From NCBI RefSeq assembly GCF_004000435.1, contig NZ_RBVZ01000015.1:1-40450 (forward strand): a DNA stretch of 40,450 nucleotides. Direction: 5' to 3'. The DNA is from Alexandriicola marinus. GTDB taxonomy: Bacteria > Pseudomonadota > Alphaproteobacteria > Rhodobacterales > Rhodobacteraceae. Position numbers and translations under genes: made by a program. Positions 17,377-26,329 of this stretch are shown here, one piece after another. Under the pieces are notes generated by a model that saw nothing but the letters and a program-made list of their open reading frames with translations, was not told where the DNA came from and ran no database searches. The first letter of the stretch is position 1. Each line of letters opens with the position of its first letter.

Positions 17377-18624
17377 TCAGGCGGCCTGCGCGACTTCGCG
17401 TTCGACAGGAAGCTCTTGCGGAACCGGAAGCGAGAAGGCGGGGACCCAGCTCAGCACCTCGTTGCCGTCGACGATCTTCGATGCAACCGACCAATCCTCT
17501 CTGAGGCAACCGCGTCCGAAGGGATAGCGATGCTCCGGCACATGATCCTTGATGCTGATCGCCTTCTGGAAGGCATAATTGATACGGGTCTTGCCTCCGT
17601 CGAGTGGCAGCGCGCAGATGAGCCTGACCGTTGCTGGGCCCGTCTGCTCGACGGCCATGATCTCCTGACCTTTCTGTCCGGTCACGCTGAACCCAAGTGC
17701 CGAATCGGGAACCGGAAAGCGGGTCGTGTCAAAGGTGATCCCGGTCGGGCTGTCGAACAGGAGATCGACCACGTTGCCCTGAACGACCATGTGCGCCAGC
17801 CTGGTGATGTGTCTCTCTTTCCCCTTCTCCAGCGCGACGAGCCGATGGGCGATCAGTTCGCCGATCAGGGCTTTGCTGTTCGCATTGAGGTGGACGGAAT
17901 CCTCCAGCGCCAAACCGTAATTGGCTGCGACCAGATGCGCGTTGCGCCGTCTTGTGGCGATATCGTCGAGGCAGACCCGCGTCGCCCAGGCATTGCCGGT
18001 CGAACCCTCGGCGGTGCCGGACGCCTGTGTCATGAGCCACGTGCAGCCAAGCGACATTTCCGCAAGGACTGCTTCGGCGTCATCCATCATGGCTTCGAGG
18101 TTCCGGCGATACTCCTCATAAGGGGCGGACCTGTCGGCCTCACCATGAAAGAACGGGATGTAGACATGCCGGAGCGGTGCGCCATCGGCCTCTGCCGCGG
18201 CCTTGATCTGGCGGATATCCTCGATGAAGCCTTCGAAGATCGCGGATCGGGTTCCATCGAGGTTGAGGTGAATGCCCGGGGTGACGCGACCATTGCGGTC
18301 ACGCGCGATCAGGGGGCACCCGCCCCGCGCGGCACTGCGCACGATCACACGTTCCAGCGACACATCGTGCGTCATCTGATCCAGAACGGTGCAACCGATC
18401 GCGGCGCCGATGGATTGTATCTTGCTTTTCGGGTCATAGGATGGATCGAAGCCAGTGATCGGTTTGATCCGTTCCCGTCCACGCCAACCCTGGAAGCTCC
18501 GCCCGTCGTTGGGGACAACGCAGCGCGGATTGTCGAGAAATGGCACCGGCAGGCTGGGACCGGCGTTGTGCGCGTCCGCATTGGATTGCCCGAACAAAAT
18601 GACCAGAATAGAAGACGTTTTCAT
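17377..18624 (-). CDS. SGNH-hydrolase family esterase (sialate O-acetylesterase-like)
   Basis: This 415-residue protein begins with a short hydrophobic stretch leading into the block I motif FGQSNADAH (Ser14), which is the nucleophile motif of SGNH/sialate O-acetylesterase-like carbohydrate esterases. HGEAD in the middle and DSVHLN near residue 250 provide the other conserved blocks, the latter with the Asp–x–x–His pair. The C-terminal ~150 residues form a beta-rich domain. It probably deacetylates a sugar or polysaccharide, substrate unknown. I chose the ATG at 18624 because GGAGGGG lies just upstream; an ATG further out would add 44 residues without homology. A clear export signal is not obvious. 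Confidence 0.8.
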   Translation of the reverse strand: MKTSSILVILFGQSNADAHNAGPSLPVPFLDNPRCVVPNDGRSFQGWRGRERIKPITGFDPSYDPKSKIQSIGAAIGCTVLDQMTHDVSLERVIVRSAARGGCPLIARDRNGRVTPGIHLNLDGTRSAIFEGFIEDIRQIKAAAEADGAPLRHVYIPFFHGEADRSAPYEEYRRNLEAMMDDAEAVLAEMSLGCTWLMTQASGTAEGSTGNAWATRVCLDDIATRRRNAHLVAANYGLALEDSVHLNANSKALIGELIAHRLVALEKGKERHITRLAHMVVQGNVVDLLFDSPTGITFDTTRFPVPDSALGFSVTGQKGQEIMAVEQTGPATVRLICALPLDGGKTRINYAFQKAISIKDHVPEHRYPFGRGCLREDWSVASKIVDGNEVLSWVPAFSLPVPQELPVEREVAQAA

Positions 18625-18818
18625 TTGCCCCTCCGAACCTTTCAAGATCGTTGGGATTGTTTCTATTTTGGGGCTGGGGCGGCTTATTGTCTTGAATTGG
18701 GAAACTTTCGGGCTCGATCCCGTGCGCTCTGTATGTTGTATGCCTTTGCCGCTCAAAGTCTACATGATGCGTTGGTGATGGGAACAAACGCGAAGTTAAT
18801 TCCAATTTGAAAACAATT

Positions 18819-18845
18819 ACCCCCGAGGATTGTTTCCCCGGGGGT
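18819..18845 (-). terminator. Terminator of the beta-helix gene
   Basis: Read on the minus strand, ACCCCCG (18845–18839) pairs with CGGGGGT (18825–18819), and the stem is followed by AATTGTTTT. It lies 48 bases past the stop of the beta-helix gene and before the SGNH gene, so the two are probably separate units. Confidence 0.65.
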
Positions 18846-18892
18846 TCTTTGTGTCCAATTCGCGGCAATTGGGGCGCGATTGGGGCAGTTTT

Positions 18893-20305
18893 CTACATTT
18901 CGGAGAGGTCGACGCCCTCTACGTCGATGCCGTCCGTGATATCCGAAGCCGTGACACTCAGGCTGCCGGTGCCGTCATCTTCCTGAACGGCTTCGATGCC
19001 GGTGTCGTCGCTATCATCATTGTTGCCGGTGGTGGTGCCGGTCACGTCGACCCTGACATCGCCGTCGCCCTCTTCCTCGAAGACGAAGCCCTTGCCGCCG
19101 TTGTCCGTGGACGTCGCGCCCACGACGGTCGAGACGACGTCTCCACCATCTTCTTCGGAATTCTTGAACCCGTCATCGGCGTTGCCGGAGGCGCGCGTGC
19201 CGATCACTGTGAGATCGATGCCGCCTGCGCCGGATTCGTCGTAGTCGTTCCCTTCGTCTAGGTTGCCGGTGATCGCACCGCCGATGAGGACCGCATAGAG
19301 AGAGCCATCGCCGGATTCGTCGATGTCGAACCCGTCATCCACGTCGATCGCGAATTCATAGGCCTCGACCGAACCGTCATCATACAGATCGACCGCGCGC
19401 TCGAAGCAACCGTCATCGGGCGAGCCCATGATCGGACCGGGAATGCCGGCCTCGTCCTGCTGGCCTTCCTCGAACTCGGCCTCGTCAACGTCGGGCATGA
19501 AGCCGGCAAGAAGGTCTGGGTTGCAATAGCCGCCGTTGTCGACGAAATCGCTGTTGATCGCGGTCACGACGACGTCGCCGGCCTGTCCTTCGTCAAGTTC
19601 GACCCCATCGGCGCCGACATTGGTGAAGGTGCTGCCGGTTGCAAAGAACTGGACACCGCCCTCGGCACGCTCGTCGACGCGGACCCCGTCGGCATCGAAT
19701 TTGCCGTTACCTGCATCGTCGACGACCACATTGACGAGATGCACCCGGATCGAGGCGGGCGAGCCTTCGCCGTCGCCCGTCGCCCCGCCACCGCATGCGT
19801 CAGCCAGCGAGCAGTCCGAGACATGGATACCGTGATTGGCCACGCCCGAGACGGTGACGTCCGACAGCATCAGCGAAACCGTCCCCGTCTGATCGTCGCG
19901 CACGTCGACGAAGATGCCCTTGCCGGCGATGCCGTCGGAATCGGCGCGCGCCTCGATGCTGTATCCGCCAGGGCCCGCGAAATTCAGGCCGGCGATCGTC
20001 AGGTCAGCACCATTGGAGGCGGTCAGCAAGGTGACATCCTGCGCCGTGCGCACGGTCTGCCCTGAGCCGATGATCTCGAGCGGGTCGCTTCCTTCATAGA
20101 CGAGGCCTGTATCGACCGAGATATCGTCTTGCGTCAGGATCACGACCCGCGACGCCGCGCCGGTCTGCGCAGCCTGTGCGAGCGCCGCGCGCAGCGTGCC
20201 CTCGCCGGTATCGGCGGTTGTGGTGACGAAAAAGGGTGTTTCAGCCTGGGCGAGACTGCCCAGTGCGATGGCGGCGGCAGTCGTCAAAAGGCGGGAGCGG
20301 AGCAT
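18893..20305 (-). CDS. Secreted acidic right-handed beta-helix repeat protein
   Basis: This 470-residue protein has a signal peptide (MLRSRLLTTAAAIALGSLAQA). It then opens with FFVTTTADTGEGTLRAALAQA, an N-cap typical of right-handed parallel beta-helix proteins. The rest is a series of roughly 23–40-residue coils such as LTIAGLNFAG, GVELDEGQAGDVVVTAINSD, IDLTVIGTRASGN and VRVDVTGTTTGNN, with Asn/Asp/Gly turns. From residue ~190 on it is very acidic (DDGFDIDESGDGS, EEEGDGDVRV), suggesting calcium-dependent folding or an extracellular, saline setting. No pectate-lyase catalytic motif is visible, so enzyme activity is not claimed. The ATG at 20305 follows AAGGAT. It diverges from rpsA. Confidence 0.82.
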   Translation of the reverse strand: MLRSRLLTTAAAIALGSLAQAETPFFVTTTADTGEGTLRAALAQAAQTGAASRVVILTQDDISVDTGLVYEGSDPLEIIGSGQTVRTAQDVTLLTASNGADLTIAGLNFAGPGGYSIEARADSDGIAGKGIFVDVRDDQTGTVSLMLSDVTVSGVANHGIHVSDCSLADACGGGATGDGEGSPASIRVHLVNVVVDDAGNGKFDADGVRVDERAEGGVQFFATGSTFTNVGADGVELDEGQAGDVVVTAINSDFVDNGGYCNPDLLAGFMPDVDEAEFEEGQQDEAGIPGPIMGSPDDGCFERAVDLYDDGSVEAYEFAIDVDDGFDIDESGDGSLYAVLIGGAITGNLDEGNDYDESGAGGIDLTVIGTRASGNADDGFKNSEEDGGDVVSTVVGATSTDNGGKGFVFEEEGDGDVRVDVTGTTTGNNDDSDDTGIEAVQEDDGTGSLSVTASDITDGIDVEGVDLSEM

Positions 20306-20431
20306 TCGGGTATCCTTGTCTTGGCAAATGATCTGTTGCCCCGCCCCACTAGGATGCCATTGTAACGGGAGAACAAAGCTTTCATGACAGTCTTGTTGCA
20401 CTGTCCCGGCTTTGCCTGTCGCTCTTGGCCC

Positions 20432-20460
20432 TTGCGCAAAAGGGTCATCGTCGCTATGAA
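20432..20460 (+). promoter_or_regulatory. Probable rpsA promoter
   Basis: TTGCGC (20432–20437) and TATGAA (20455–20460) are separated by 17 bases, a good sigma-70 layout, about 160 bases upstream of the rpsA start. The 314-base gap 20306–20619 must also hold the promoter of the divergent beta-helix gene, which I could not place. Nothing else stands out in this gap. Confidence 0.45.
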
Positions 20461-20619
20461 ACGCGCGTCAAGCAGGCGGGAAACGCCTCGGGATCGAGCA
20501 GGGTCGGGACTTCCCGGCCCTGATTTTGTTGCCGGGCCCCGTGACCGACCAACCTCGTGAAAGACCGGCGGAGACAACCGCACGGCCGGAAAAACATCGT
20601 AAAGGAAATCAAAAGCCAC

Positions 20620-22302
20620 ATGGCTCAGAACGCATCCATGGAGGAATTCGAAGCCCTCCTCAACGAAAGCTTCGAAATCGACACGCCCGCCGAAGGCAGC
20701 GTCGTCAAAGGCAGGGTCCTCGCCATCGAGGCGGGACAAGCCATCATCGATGTCGGCTACAAGATGGAAGGCCGCGTCGATCTCAAGGAATTCGCAAATC
20801 CCGGTGAGGCCCCCAACATTTCGGTCGGTGACGAGGTCGAAGTCTTCCTGCGCAGCGTCGAGAACGCCCGTGGCGAAGCCGTCATCAGCCACGAGATGGC
20901 CCGCCGCGAAGCAGCCTGGGACCGTCTGGAAAAGGCCTATGCCGACGAAGAGCGTGTCGAAGGCGCGATCTTTGGCCGGGTCAAGGGTGGCTTCACCGTC
21001 GATCTCGGCGGCGCTGTGGCGTTCCTGCCCGGCTCCCAGGTCGATGTGCGCCCGGTGCGCGACGCGGGCCCGCTCATGGGTCTCAAGCAGCCGTTCCAGA
21101 TCCTCAAGATGGATCGCCGCCGTGGCAACATCGTTGTGTCGCGCCGTGCCATCCTCGAGGAAAGCCGCGCCGAACAGCGTGCCGAGGTCATCGCGAACCT
21201 CACCGAAGGCCAGACGGTCGACGGTGTGGTCAAGAACATCACCGAATACGGTGCGTTCGTTGATCTGGGCGGTGTCGACGGCCTGCTGCACGTGACCGAC
21301 ATGGCATGGCGCCGCGTCAACCACCCGTCCGAGATCCTGTCGATCGGTGAAACGGTGAAGGTCCAGGTCATCAAGATCAACAAGGACACCCACCGCATCA
21401 GCCTCGGCATGAAGCAGCTGCAGGACGATCCGTGGGATGCGGTCGAAGCCAAGTTCCCGCTGGAATCGGTGCATACCGGCCGCGTGACGAACATCACCGA
21501 TTACGGTGCATTCGTCGAACTTGAGCCCGGCGTCGAAGGTCTGGTTCACGTGTCGGAAATGTCGTGGACCAAGAAGAACGTCCATCCCGGCAAGATCGTC
21601 TCCACCTCGCAAGAGGTCGAAGTCATGGTCCTCGAGATCGACACGGCCAAGCGTCGCGTCAGCCTTGGTCTCAAGCAGACCCAGCGCAACCCGTGGGAAG
21701 TCTTTGCCGAGACCCATCCCGAGGGGACCGAGGTCGAGGGCGAGGTCAAGAACATCACCGAATTCGGTCTGTTCATCGGCCTGCCCGGCGACATCGACGG
21801 CATGGTGCACCTCTCCGACCTGACCTGGGAAGGTCGGGGCGAAGACGTCATCGGCGATTTCCGCAAGGGCGATATCGTCAAGGCCAAGGTGTCCGAAGTC
21901 GACGTCGAGAAGGAGCGTATCTCGCTCTCGATCAAGGCGCTTGACGGCGACCCCTTTGCCGAAGCCGTTGGCGGCGTGAAGCGCGGCTCGATCATCACCG
22001 TCGAGGTGACCAAGATCGAGGATGGCGGCATCGAGGTGGAATACGAAGGCATGAAGTCCTTCATCCGCCGCTCCGACCTGTCGCGTGACCGTGCCGAACA
22101 GCGCCCCGAGCGTTTTGGCGTGGGTGACAAGGTCGACGTGCGCGTCACCAACATCGACAGCAAGACCCGTCGTCTGGGCCTGTCGATCAAGGCGCGCGAA
22201 ATCGCCGAGGAAAAGGAAGCGGTCGAGCAGTTCGGCTCCTCCGATTCCGGCGCATCGCTGGGCGATATCCTCGGCGCGGCCCTCAAGGGCAGCGACGACT
22301 GA
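20620..22302 (+). CDS. rpsA: 30S ribosomal protein S1
   Basis: S1 binds mRNA leaders and helps load them onto the 30S subunit. The 560-residue protein starts MAQNASMEEFEALLNES and contains six S1 (OB-fold) repeats. The clearest are marked by VKNITEYGAFVDLGGVDGLLHVTDM, VTNITDYGAFVELEPGVEGLVHVSEM and VKNITEFGLFIGLPGDIDGMVHLSDL, in repeats 3 to 5. The ATG at 20620 is 12 bases after AAGGAA; longer upstream readings lack homology. A strong terminator follows the stop. The neighbouring ihfB downstream is the usual arrangement. Confidence 0.97.
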   Translation: MAQNASMEEFEALLNESFEIDTPAEGSVVKGRVLAIEAGQAIIDVGYKMEGRVDLKEFANPGEAPNISVGDEVEVFLRSVENARGEAVISHEMARREAAWDRLEKAYADEERVEGAIFGRVKGGFTVDLGGAVAFLPGSQVDVRPVRDAGPLMGLKQPFQILKMDRRRGNIVVSRRAILEESRAEQRAEVIANLTEGQTVDGVVKNITEYGAFVDLGGVDGLLHVTDMAWRRVNHPSEILSIGETVKVQVIKINKDTHRISLGMKQLQDDPWDAVEAKFPLESVHTGRVTNITDYGAFVELEPGVEGLVHVSEMSWTKKNVHPGKIVSTSQEVEVMVLEIDTAKRRVSLGLKQTQRNPWEVFAETHPEGTEVEGEVKNITEFGLFIGLPGDIDGMVHLSDLTWEGRGEDVIGDFRKGDIVKAKVSEVDVEKERISLSIKALDGDPFAEAVGGVKRGSIITVEVTKIEDGGIEVEYEGMKSFIRRSDLSRDRAEQRPERFGVGDKVDVRVTNIDSKTRRLGLSIKAREIAEEKEAVEQFGSSDSGASLGDILGAALKGSDD

Positions 22303-22327
22303 TCGATCCGGTCTTTGTGATACAGGA

Positions 22328-22362
22328 AACGGCCCCGCCAAGTGCGGGGCCGTTTTCGTTTC
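22328..22362 (+). terminator. rpsA terminator
   Basis: A perfect 11-bp stem, AACGGCCCCGC (22328–22338) with GCGGGGCCGTT (22344–22354), has a 5-base loop and a T-rich tail (TTTTCGTTT). Confidence 0.9.
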
Positions 22363-22799
22363 GACCTGTCAACCGGCGCGCTAGAGCATTCGACCGCCAG
22401 CCGGGCCAGGACCCCTCGCATTATTGTGGATGCGTGGCTGACCGGGCAGCTGTTGTCCTGATGCCGATGGCGGGAGCTGTTGTGGCACATGTCACCGCGT
22501 CAACCAAAGCCGTCGGCGCCATTGGGTGCGGGACGGTTGCAGCGCGAAGAAGATCAGCCGCCCTGTCGCCCCGAACGGGCACGATACCGGGTGAGGCAAG
22601 CGGTTCCTGCGCCGCCCGGAGGGGGGAACTGGGCTCGTTCCCGTGCTCTGAATCTTTGCGGTATAGGCGAATTTTCGTGGCAATTCGAAAGGCTTCCTGT
22701 TTTTCATGGCGACGTGCCCGGCAATTGTGATAATTCGAAACAGTCAGGACGCGCGGAATGCCTGCCAGCTCCGCGCAGGTCGAGATCAAGGGGATGCAG
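22363..22799 (+). other. Long non-coding gap before ihfB
   Basis: These 437 bases between the rpsA terminator and ihfB hold no reading frame with protein-like composition on either strand. The last ~130 bases are richer in A/T (around CTTTGCGGTATAGGCG and CAATTGTGATAATTCG) and are the likely promoter/leader of ihfB. I could not assign a convincing -35/-10 pair or RNA structure. Confidence 0.5.
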
Positions 22800-23081
22800 A
22801 TGATCAGGTCCGAACTCATTCAAAAGATCGCCGATGAGAATCCGCATTTGTTTCAGCGGGACGTGGATCGGATCGTGTCGACCATCTTCGACGAGATCAC
22901 CGAGGCGATGGCCAATGGCAACCGGGTAGAGCTGCGCGGTTTTGGCGCCTTTTCCGTAAAACGTCGTGACCCCAGGATAGGCCGCAACCCGCGCACGGGT
23001 GAGGCGGTCGAGGTCGAGGAAAAACATGTCCCCTTCTTCAAGACCGGGAAACTTCTGCGCGACCGCCTGAACGGAAATTAA
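22800..23081 (+). CDS. ihfB: Integration host factor subunit beta
   Basis: This is the beta subunit of IHF, a heterodimeric HU-family protein that bends DNA at specific sites. The 93-residue protein starts [17 protein letters not shown] and has the beta-arm region [27 protein letters not shown], with the conserved Pro that intercalates into DNA. I chose the ATG at 22800 because AAGGGG lies 6 bases upstream; the nearby ATG at 22794 overlaps the ribosome-binding site. It lies downstream of rpsA, as in many proteobacteria, and 9 bases before the lapA-like gene. Confidence 0.95.
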   Translation: MIRSELIQKIADENPHLFQRDVDRIVSTIFDEITEAMANGNRVELRGFGAFSVKRRDPRIGRNPRTGEAVEVEEKHVPFFKTGKLLRDRLNGN

Positions 23082-23090
23082 GAGAGTGAA

Positions 23091-23450
23091 ATGAAAACAA
23101 TACGTTACGCCTTTTGGGCCATTGTCGGCATTTGCCTTATCATCGTGGGCCTCGCGAACCGGGGCGAGGTGACATTGCGTGCCATGCCCGAGGTGTTCGG
23201 CAACCTGATCGGCGTGTCGCCTGATATCACCCTGCCGCTCTATGTCGTGATCTTCCTTGGCGTCGCGGCGGGCCTGTTGATCGGGTTCTTCTGGGAATGG
23301 CTCCGCGAAGGCCGGATCAGGGCAGAAGCGCGTGAAAAGGGCCGCGAGGTAATTCGCCTCGAACGCGAAGTCGGCCGTCTGAGAACCTCGAAGACCGAGG
23401 GAAAGGACGAGGTTCTGGCCCTGCTCGAGTCGGCCGAATCCTCTCGCTAG
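23091..23450 (+). CDS. LapA-domain inner-membrane protein
   Basis: This 119-residue protein has the LapA (DUF1049, lipopolysaccharide assembly protein A) layout: a first membrane helix (about residues 5–22), a short loop with [12 protein letters not shown], a second helix (about 47–68), then a cytoplasmic coiled-coil tail rich in Arg/Glu ([23 protein letters not shown]-type pattern, ending in SSR). In E. coli LapA works with LapB to control LpxC and LPS export. Here LapB is not next to it. It is probably co-transcribed with ihfB and trpF, which starts 5 bases after its stop. Confidence 0.85.
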   Translation: MKTIRYAFWAIVGICLIIVGLANRGEVTLRAMPEVFGNLIGVSPDITLPLYVVIFLGVAAGLLIGFFWEWLREGRIRAEAREKGREVIRLEREVGRLRTSKTEGKDEVLALLESAESSR

Positions 23451-23455
23451 GCGCC

Positions 23456-24097
23456 ATGCGCGACATCCGTATCAAGATTTGCGGCCTGCGAACGGCCGAA
23501 TCGGTTGCGGCTGCCTGCGAGGCGGGCGCCGCCTATCTGGGGTTCAATTTCTTTGACCGCAGCCCGCGATCCGTGACCATTGACGAGGCGAGAGACCTTG
23601 CGGTCGACGTGCCCATCGGGGTCGCCAAGGTAGCGCTCGTGGTCGATGCCTCTGATGACATGCTCGACCAGATCGTCGGGCGCGTTCCCCTCGACATGTT
23701 GCAACTGCATGGAACGGAAAGTCCGGACCGGGTGCGGGACTTGCGGGCGCGCCATGGTTTGCCGGTCATGAAGGTCGTGGGCGTCGCTTCGTCCGACGAT
23801 CTGGAAAAGCTCGATCTCTATTCGCAGGTCGCCGATCAGATCCTTGTCGATGCCAAGCCGCCCAAGGATGCCGTCCTTCCCGGGGGCAACGGCCTGACTT
23901 TCGACTGGCGCCTGATTTCCGCACGGCGCTGGCCTGTTCCGTGGATGCTCGCCGGTGGTCTGACCCCCGACAACGTCGCCGAGGCCATCGCCCTGACGGG
24001 TGCAAGGCAGGTCGATGTGGCGTCGGGCGTCGAATCCGCACCTGGCGTGAAGGACGCCGAAAGGATGCAGGCCTTCGTGGCCGCCGCCCGCGCCTGA
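23456..24097 (+). CDS. trpF: Phosphoribosylanthranilate isomerase TrpF
   Basis: TrpF converts N-(5'-phosphoribosyl)anthranilate to CdRP in tryptophan synthesis. The 213-residue TIM barrel begins with the signature IKICGLRT, which carries the general-base Cys, followed by [14 protein letters not shown]. It then has LQLHGTE, the Asp-containing QILVDAKPP segment (catalytic Asp), [13 protein letters not shown] and [14 protein letters not shown] at the phosphate-binding end. It starts 5 bases after the lapA-like gene. In this window trpB and trpA lie 7 and 12 kb away on the other strand. Confidence 0.96.
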   Translation: MRDIRIKICGLRTAESVAAACEAGAAYLGFNFFDRSPRSVTIDEARDLAVDVPIGVAKVALVVDASDDMLDQIVGRVPLDMLQLHGTESPDRVRDLRARHGLPVMKVVGVASSDDLEKLDLYSQVADQILVDAKPPKDAVLPGGNGLTFDWRLISARRWPVPWMLAGGLTPDNVAEAIALTGARQVDVASGVESAPGVKDAERMQAFVAAARA

Positions 24098-24141
24098 TCC
24101 AAGGGCGATTGTCCGGCATCGCGGCCCCCCGGATTTGGGTC

Positions 24142-24170
24142 TTTTCAAAGGGCGCAAACCATCCTATACG
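24142..24170 (+). promoter_or_regulatory. Possible rplY promoter
   Basis: TTTTCA (24142–24147) and TATACG (24165–24170) are 17 bases apart, about 60 bases before the rplY start. The -35 matches consensus at 4 of 6 positions. Visual match only. Confidence 0.38.
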
Positions 24171-24231
24171 CGCGACTTCACAGGCCGGTACACCCTTGGA
24201 GGACTGGCCACTTACACAAAGGAAATATCCC

Positions 24232-24864
24232 ATGGCTGGTGAGATCCCCGATCTGATCGCCACGGAACGGACGGGGACAGGCAAGGGGGCCGCCCGTCAA
24301 GCTCGCCGCAATGGCGACGTTCCTGGCATTGTTTATGGTGGCGGTGTAGATCCGCTCCCCATCAACATTCCCTTCAACCGACTGATCAAGATGCTGCGCG
24401 CAGGCCGTTTCATGGCCACGCTGTTCAACCTCAAGGTTGAAGGGCACGACGACGTGCGTGTCATCTGCCGTGCGGTCGAACGTGACGTGGTGAAAGACCT
24501 TCCGACCCATGTCGACTTCATGCGCCTGCGTCGCACGAGCCGCGTAAGCCTGTTCATTCCCGTTGATTTCATCAACGAGAAAGACGCCCCGGGCATCAAG
24601 CGTGGCGGTGTTCTGACGGTTGTGCGTCCCGAGGTCGAGCTGAGCGTCATCGCCGGCGATATCCCCGAATCGATCACCTGTGATCTGACGGGGCTGGAAG
24701 TCGGTGACACGATCAACATCTCTGACATTCCGCTTCCCGAGGGGGCAACCCCGACGATCGACCGGAACTTCGTCATCGCCAATATCTCTGCTCCGTCCGG
24801 GCTTCGTGCGTCCGACGCAGAAGCGGAAGCCGATGCCGAAGAGGCAGAGGCCGCCGAGGAGTAA
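24232..24864 (+). CDS. rplY: 50S ribosomal protein L25 (Ctc/TL5 form)
   Basis: L25 binds 5S rRNA in the large subunit. This 210-residue version is the long Ctc/TL5 form: an N-terminal L25 domain ([26 protein letters not shown], residues ~10–95) and a C-terminal TL5 beta domain ([18 protein letters not shown] to [16 protein letters not shown]), ending in an acidic Ala/Glu tail. AAAGGAAA precedes the ATG. It is followed by a strong terminator and then chrA and pth; rplY and pth are often adjacent, so chrA looks inserted between them. Confidence 0.95.
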   Translation: MAGEIPDLIATERTGTGKGAARQARRNGDVPGIVYGGGVDPLPINIPFNRLIKMLRAGRFMATLFNLKVEGHDDVRVICRAVERDVVKDLPTHVDFMRLRRTSRVSLFIPVDFINEKDAPGIKRGGVLTVVRPEVELSVIAGDIPESITCDLTGLEVGDTINISDIPLPEGATPTIDRNFVIANISAPSGLRASDAEAEADAEEAEAAEE

Positions 24865-24890
24865 TCCCGGACCTTGGACAAGTGATCGAG

Positions 24891-24919
24891 AACGGGGCCC
24901 GTCGGGCCCCGTTTTTTCT
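24891..24919 (+). terminator. rplY terminator
   Basis: A perfect 10-bp stem, AACGGGGCCC (24891–24900) with GGGCCCCGTT (24904–24913), has a 3-base loop and runs into TTTTTTCTT. Confidence 0.92.
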
Positions 24920-25041
24920 TGTGCGTGCCTGTCTTTCGCCGTGTCGTTACATTGCGGATGTTTGATCCCGAAACGGGCGACGAAGGGGCAACAGGCGATG
25001 CACAATCCGGACATCAGGCAACGGCATCCGTTTTCGTGATC

Positions 25042-26304
25042 ATGTCGCCTGACCCACAGCCTGTATCCCTCGGGCGGCTTGCCCGGGCCTTCGGTCGGAT
25101 CGGCCTGCTCTCATTCGGCGGACCGGCAGCGCAGATCGCGCTCATGCACCGCGTTCTGGTGGACGAAGAGGCATGGATCACCGAGCGTGATTTCACCGCT
25201 GCGCTGGGCTTTTGCATGATGCTGCCCGGTCCCGAGGCGATGCAGCTTGCCACCTATGCCGGCTGGCGGCTGCGCGGGACGGCAGGCGGGCTGATCGCCG
25301 GAACCCTGTTCGTTCTGCCCGGCGCGCTGATCATCTTTGCGCTTGCGGCGGCCTATGCGGCCTATGGCACGGTTCCCCTCGTCGAAAGCCTGTTTCTGGG
25401 GATCAAGGCCGCGGTTCTCGTGATCGTGGTGCAGGCCCTGATCCGGCTGACCGGGCGGGCCTTGCCCACGGTGGGGCACAAACTGGCCGCTCTGCTGGCT
25501 TTCGCCGCGATCTTCGTGCTGGCCCTTCCGTTCCCGCTTGTCCTCTTGTTCGGTGCGGTGTGGGGGGTGACACGCGCGCGCCGGGATGACGCCCGGCCCG
25601 CGGCCAAGCCTGTTCGCTTCGGACAGACGCTCAGGACTGTCATCCTCGGGGTGTTGATCTGGGCCGGGCCTCTGGCCCTTGTCACCTGGGCCACCGGGAG
25701 CGCGCTTCTGGGCGAGATCGCCCTGTTCTTCTCGTGGCTGGCCGTTGTCACCTTTGGCGGGGCCTACGCGGTTCTGGCCTATATGGCGCAGGAGGTCGTG
25801 GCGGGGCAGGGCTGGATCAGCGCGGGCCAGATGTTCGATGGTCTGGGTCTGGCCGAAACGACCCCGGGGCCGCTGATCCTTGTGACGCAGTTCGTGGGCT
25901 ACCTCGCAGGCCACGGGACAGGGGGGGCCTGGATGGGGGTTCTGGCCGGTCTTGTCACGCTCTGGGCCACGTTCGCGCCGTGCTTTGTCTGGATTTTCGC
26001 GGGCGCGCCATATCTCGATCAGCTTGGTGCGTCTGCGCGGCTGAGGGGCGCGATGGAGGGTATCACCGCCGTTGTCGTGGGCGTGATCCTGAACCTTTCG
26101 GTCTGGTTCGCGCTGCACGTGACCTTTGCCGAGGTCGCGCGCACGGGCCCTGTCGGGCTGTGGTGGCCTGACTGGTCGACGCTGGATTGGCGTGTTCCCA
26201 TCCTCGCCGCGCTCAGCGCGGTGCTCGTGTTCCGCCTGCGCATACCGATCTGGGGCCTTCTGCCGGTTGCGGGCATTTGCGGGGCCCTGCTTGGCGGGAT
26301 ATAG
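25042..26304 (+). CDS. chrA: Chromate transporter ChrA (two-domain)
   Basis: ChrA-family proteins export chromate from the cytoplasm. The protein has the long form with two homologous CHR domains. The first contains GLLSFGGPAAQIALMH and PGPEAMQLATYAGWR; the second contains VTFGGAYAVLAYMAQEVV and ETTPGPLILVTQFVGY. About ten to twelve hydrophobic helices are visible. I used the ATG at 25042 (MSPDPQPVSLG, 420 residues) from the position of the first CHR domain. An in-frame ATG at 24958 is possible; neither has a convincing ribosome-binding site. No ChrB regulator is seen, and the native substrate is not proven. Confidence 0.88.
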   Translation: MSPDPQPVSLGRLARAFGRIGLLSFGGPAAQIALMHRVLVDEEAWITERDFTAALGFCMMLPGPEAMQLATYAGWRLRGTAGGLIAGTLFVLPGALIIFALAAAYAAYGTVPLVESLFLGIKAAVLVIVVQALIRLTGRALPTVGHKLAALLAFAAIFVLALPFPLVLLFGAVWGVTRARRDDARPAAKPVRFGQTLRTVILGVLIWAGPLALVTWATGSALLGEIALFFSWLAVVTFGGAYAVLAYMAQEVVAGQGWISAGQMFDGLGLAETTPGPLILVTQFVGYLAGHGTGGAWMGVLAGLVTLWATFAPCFVWIFAGAPYLDQLGASARLRGAMEGITAVVVGVILNLSVWFALHVTFAEVARTGPVGLWWPDWSTLDWRVPILAALSAVLVFRLRIPIWGLLPVAGICGALLGGI

Positions 26305-26329
26305 CGGGGGAGTTCTCGCGGAGGATCGC

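Noticed and set aside
20284-22341. 685-residue open frame on the minus strand across rpsA
   Set aside because: Antisense shadow of the S1 repeats; the repetition in its translation mirrors the S1 domains.
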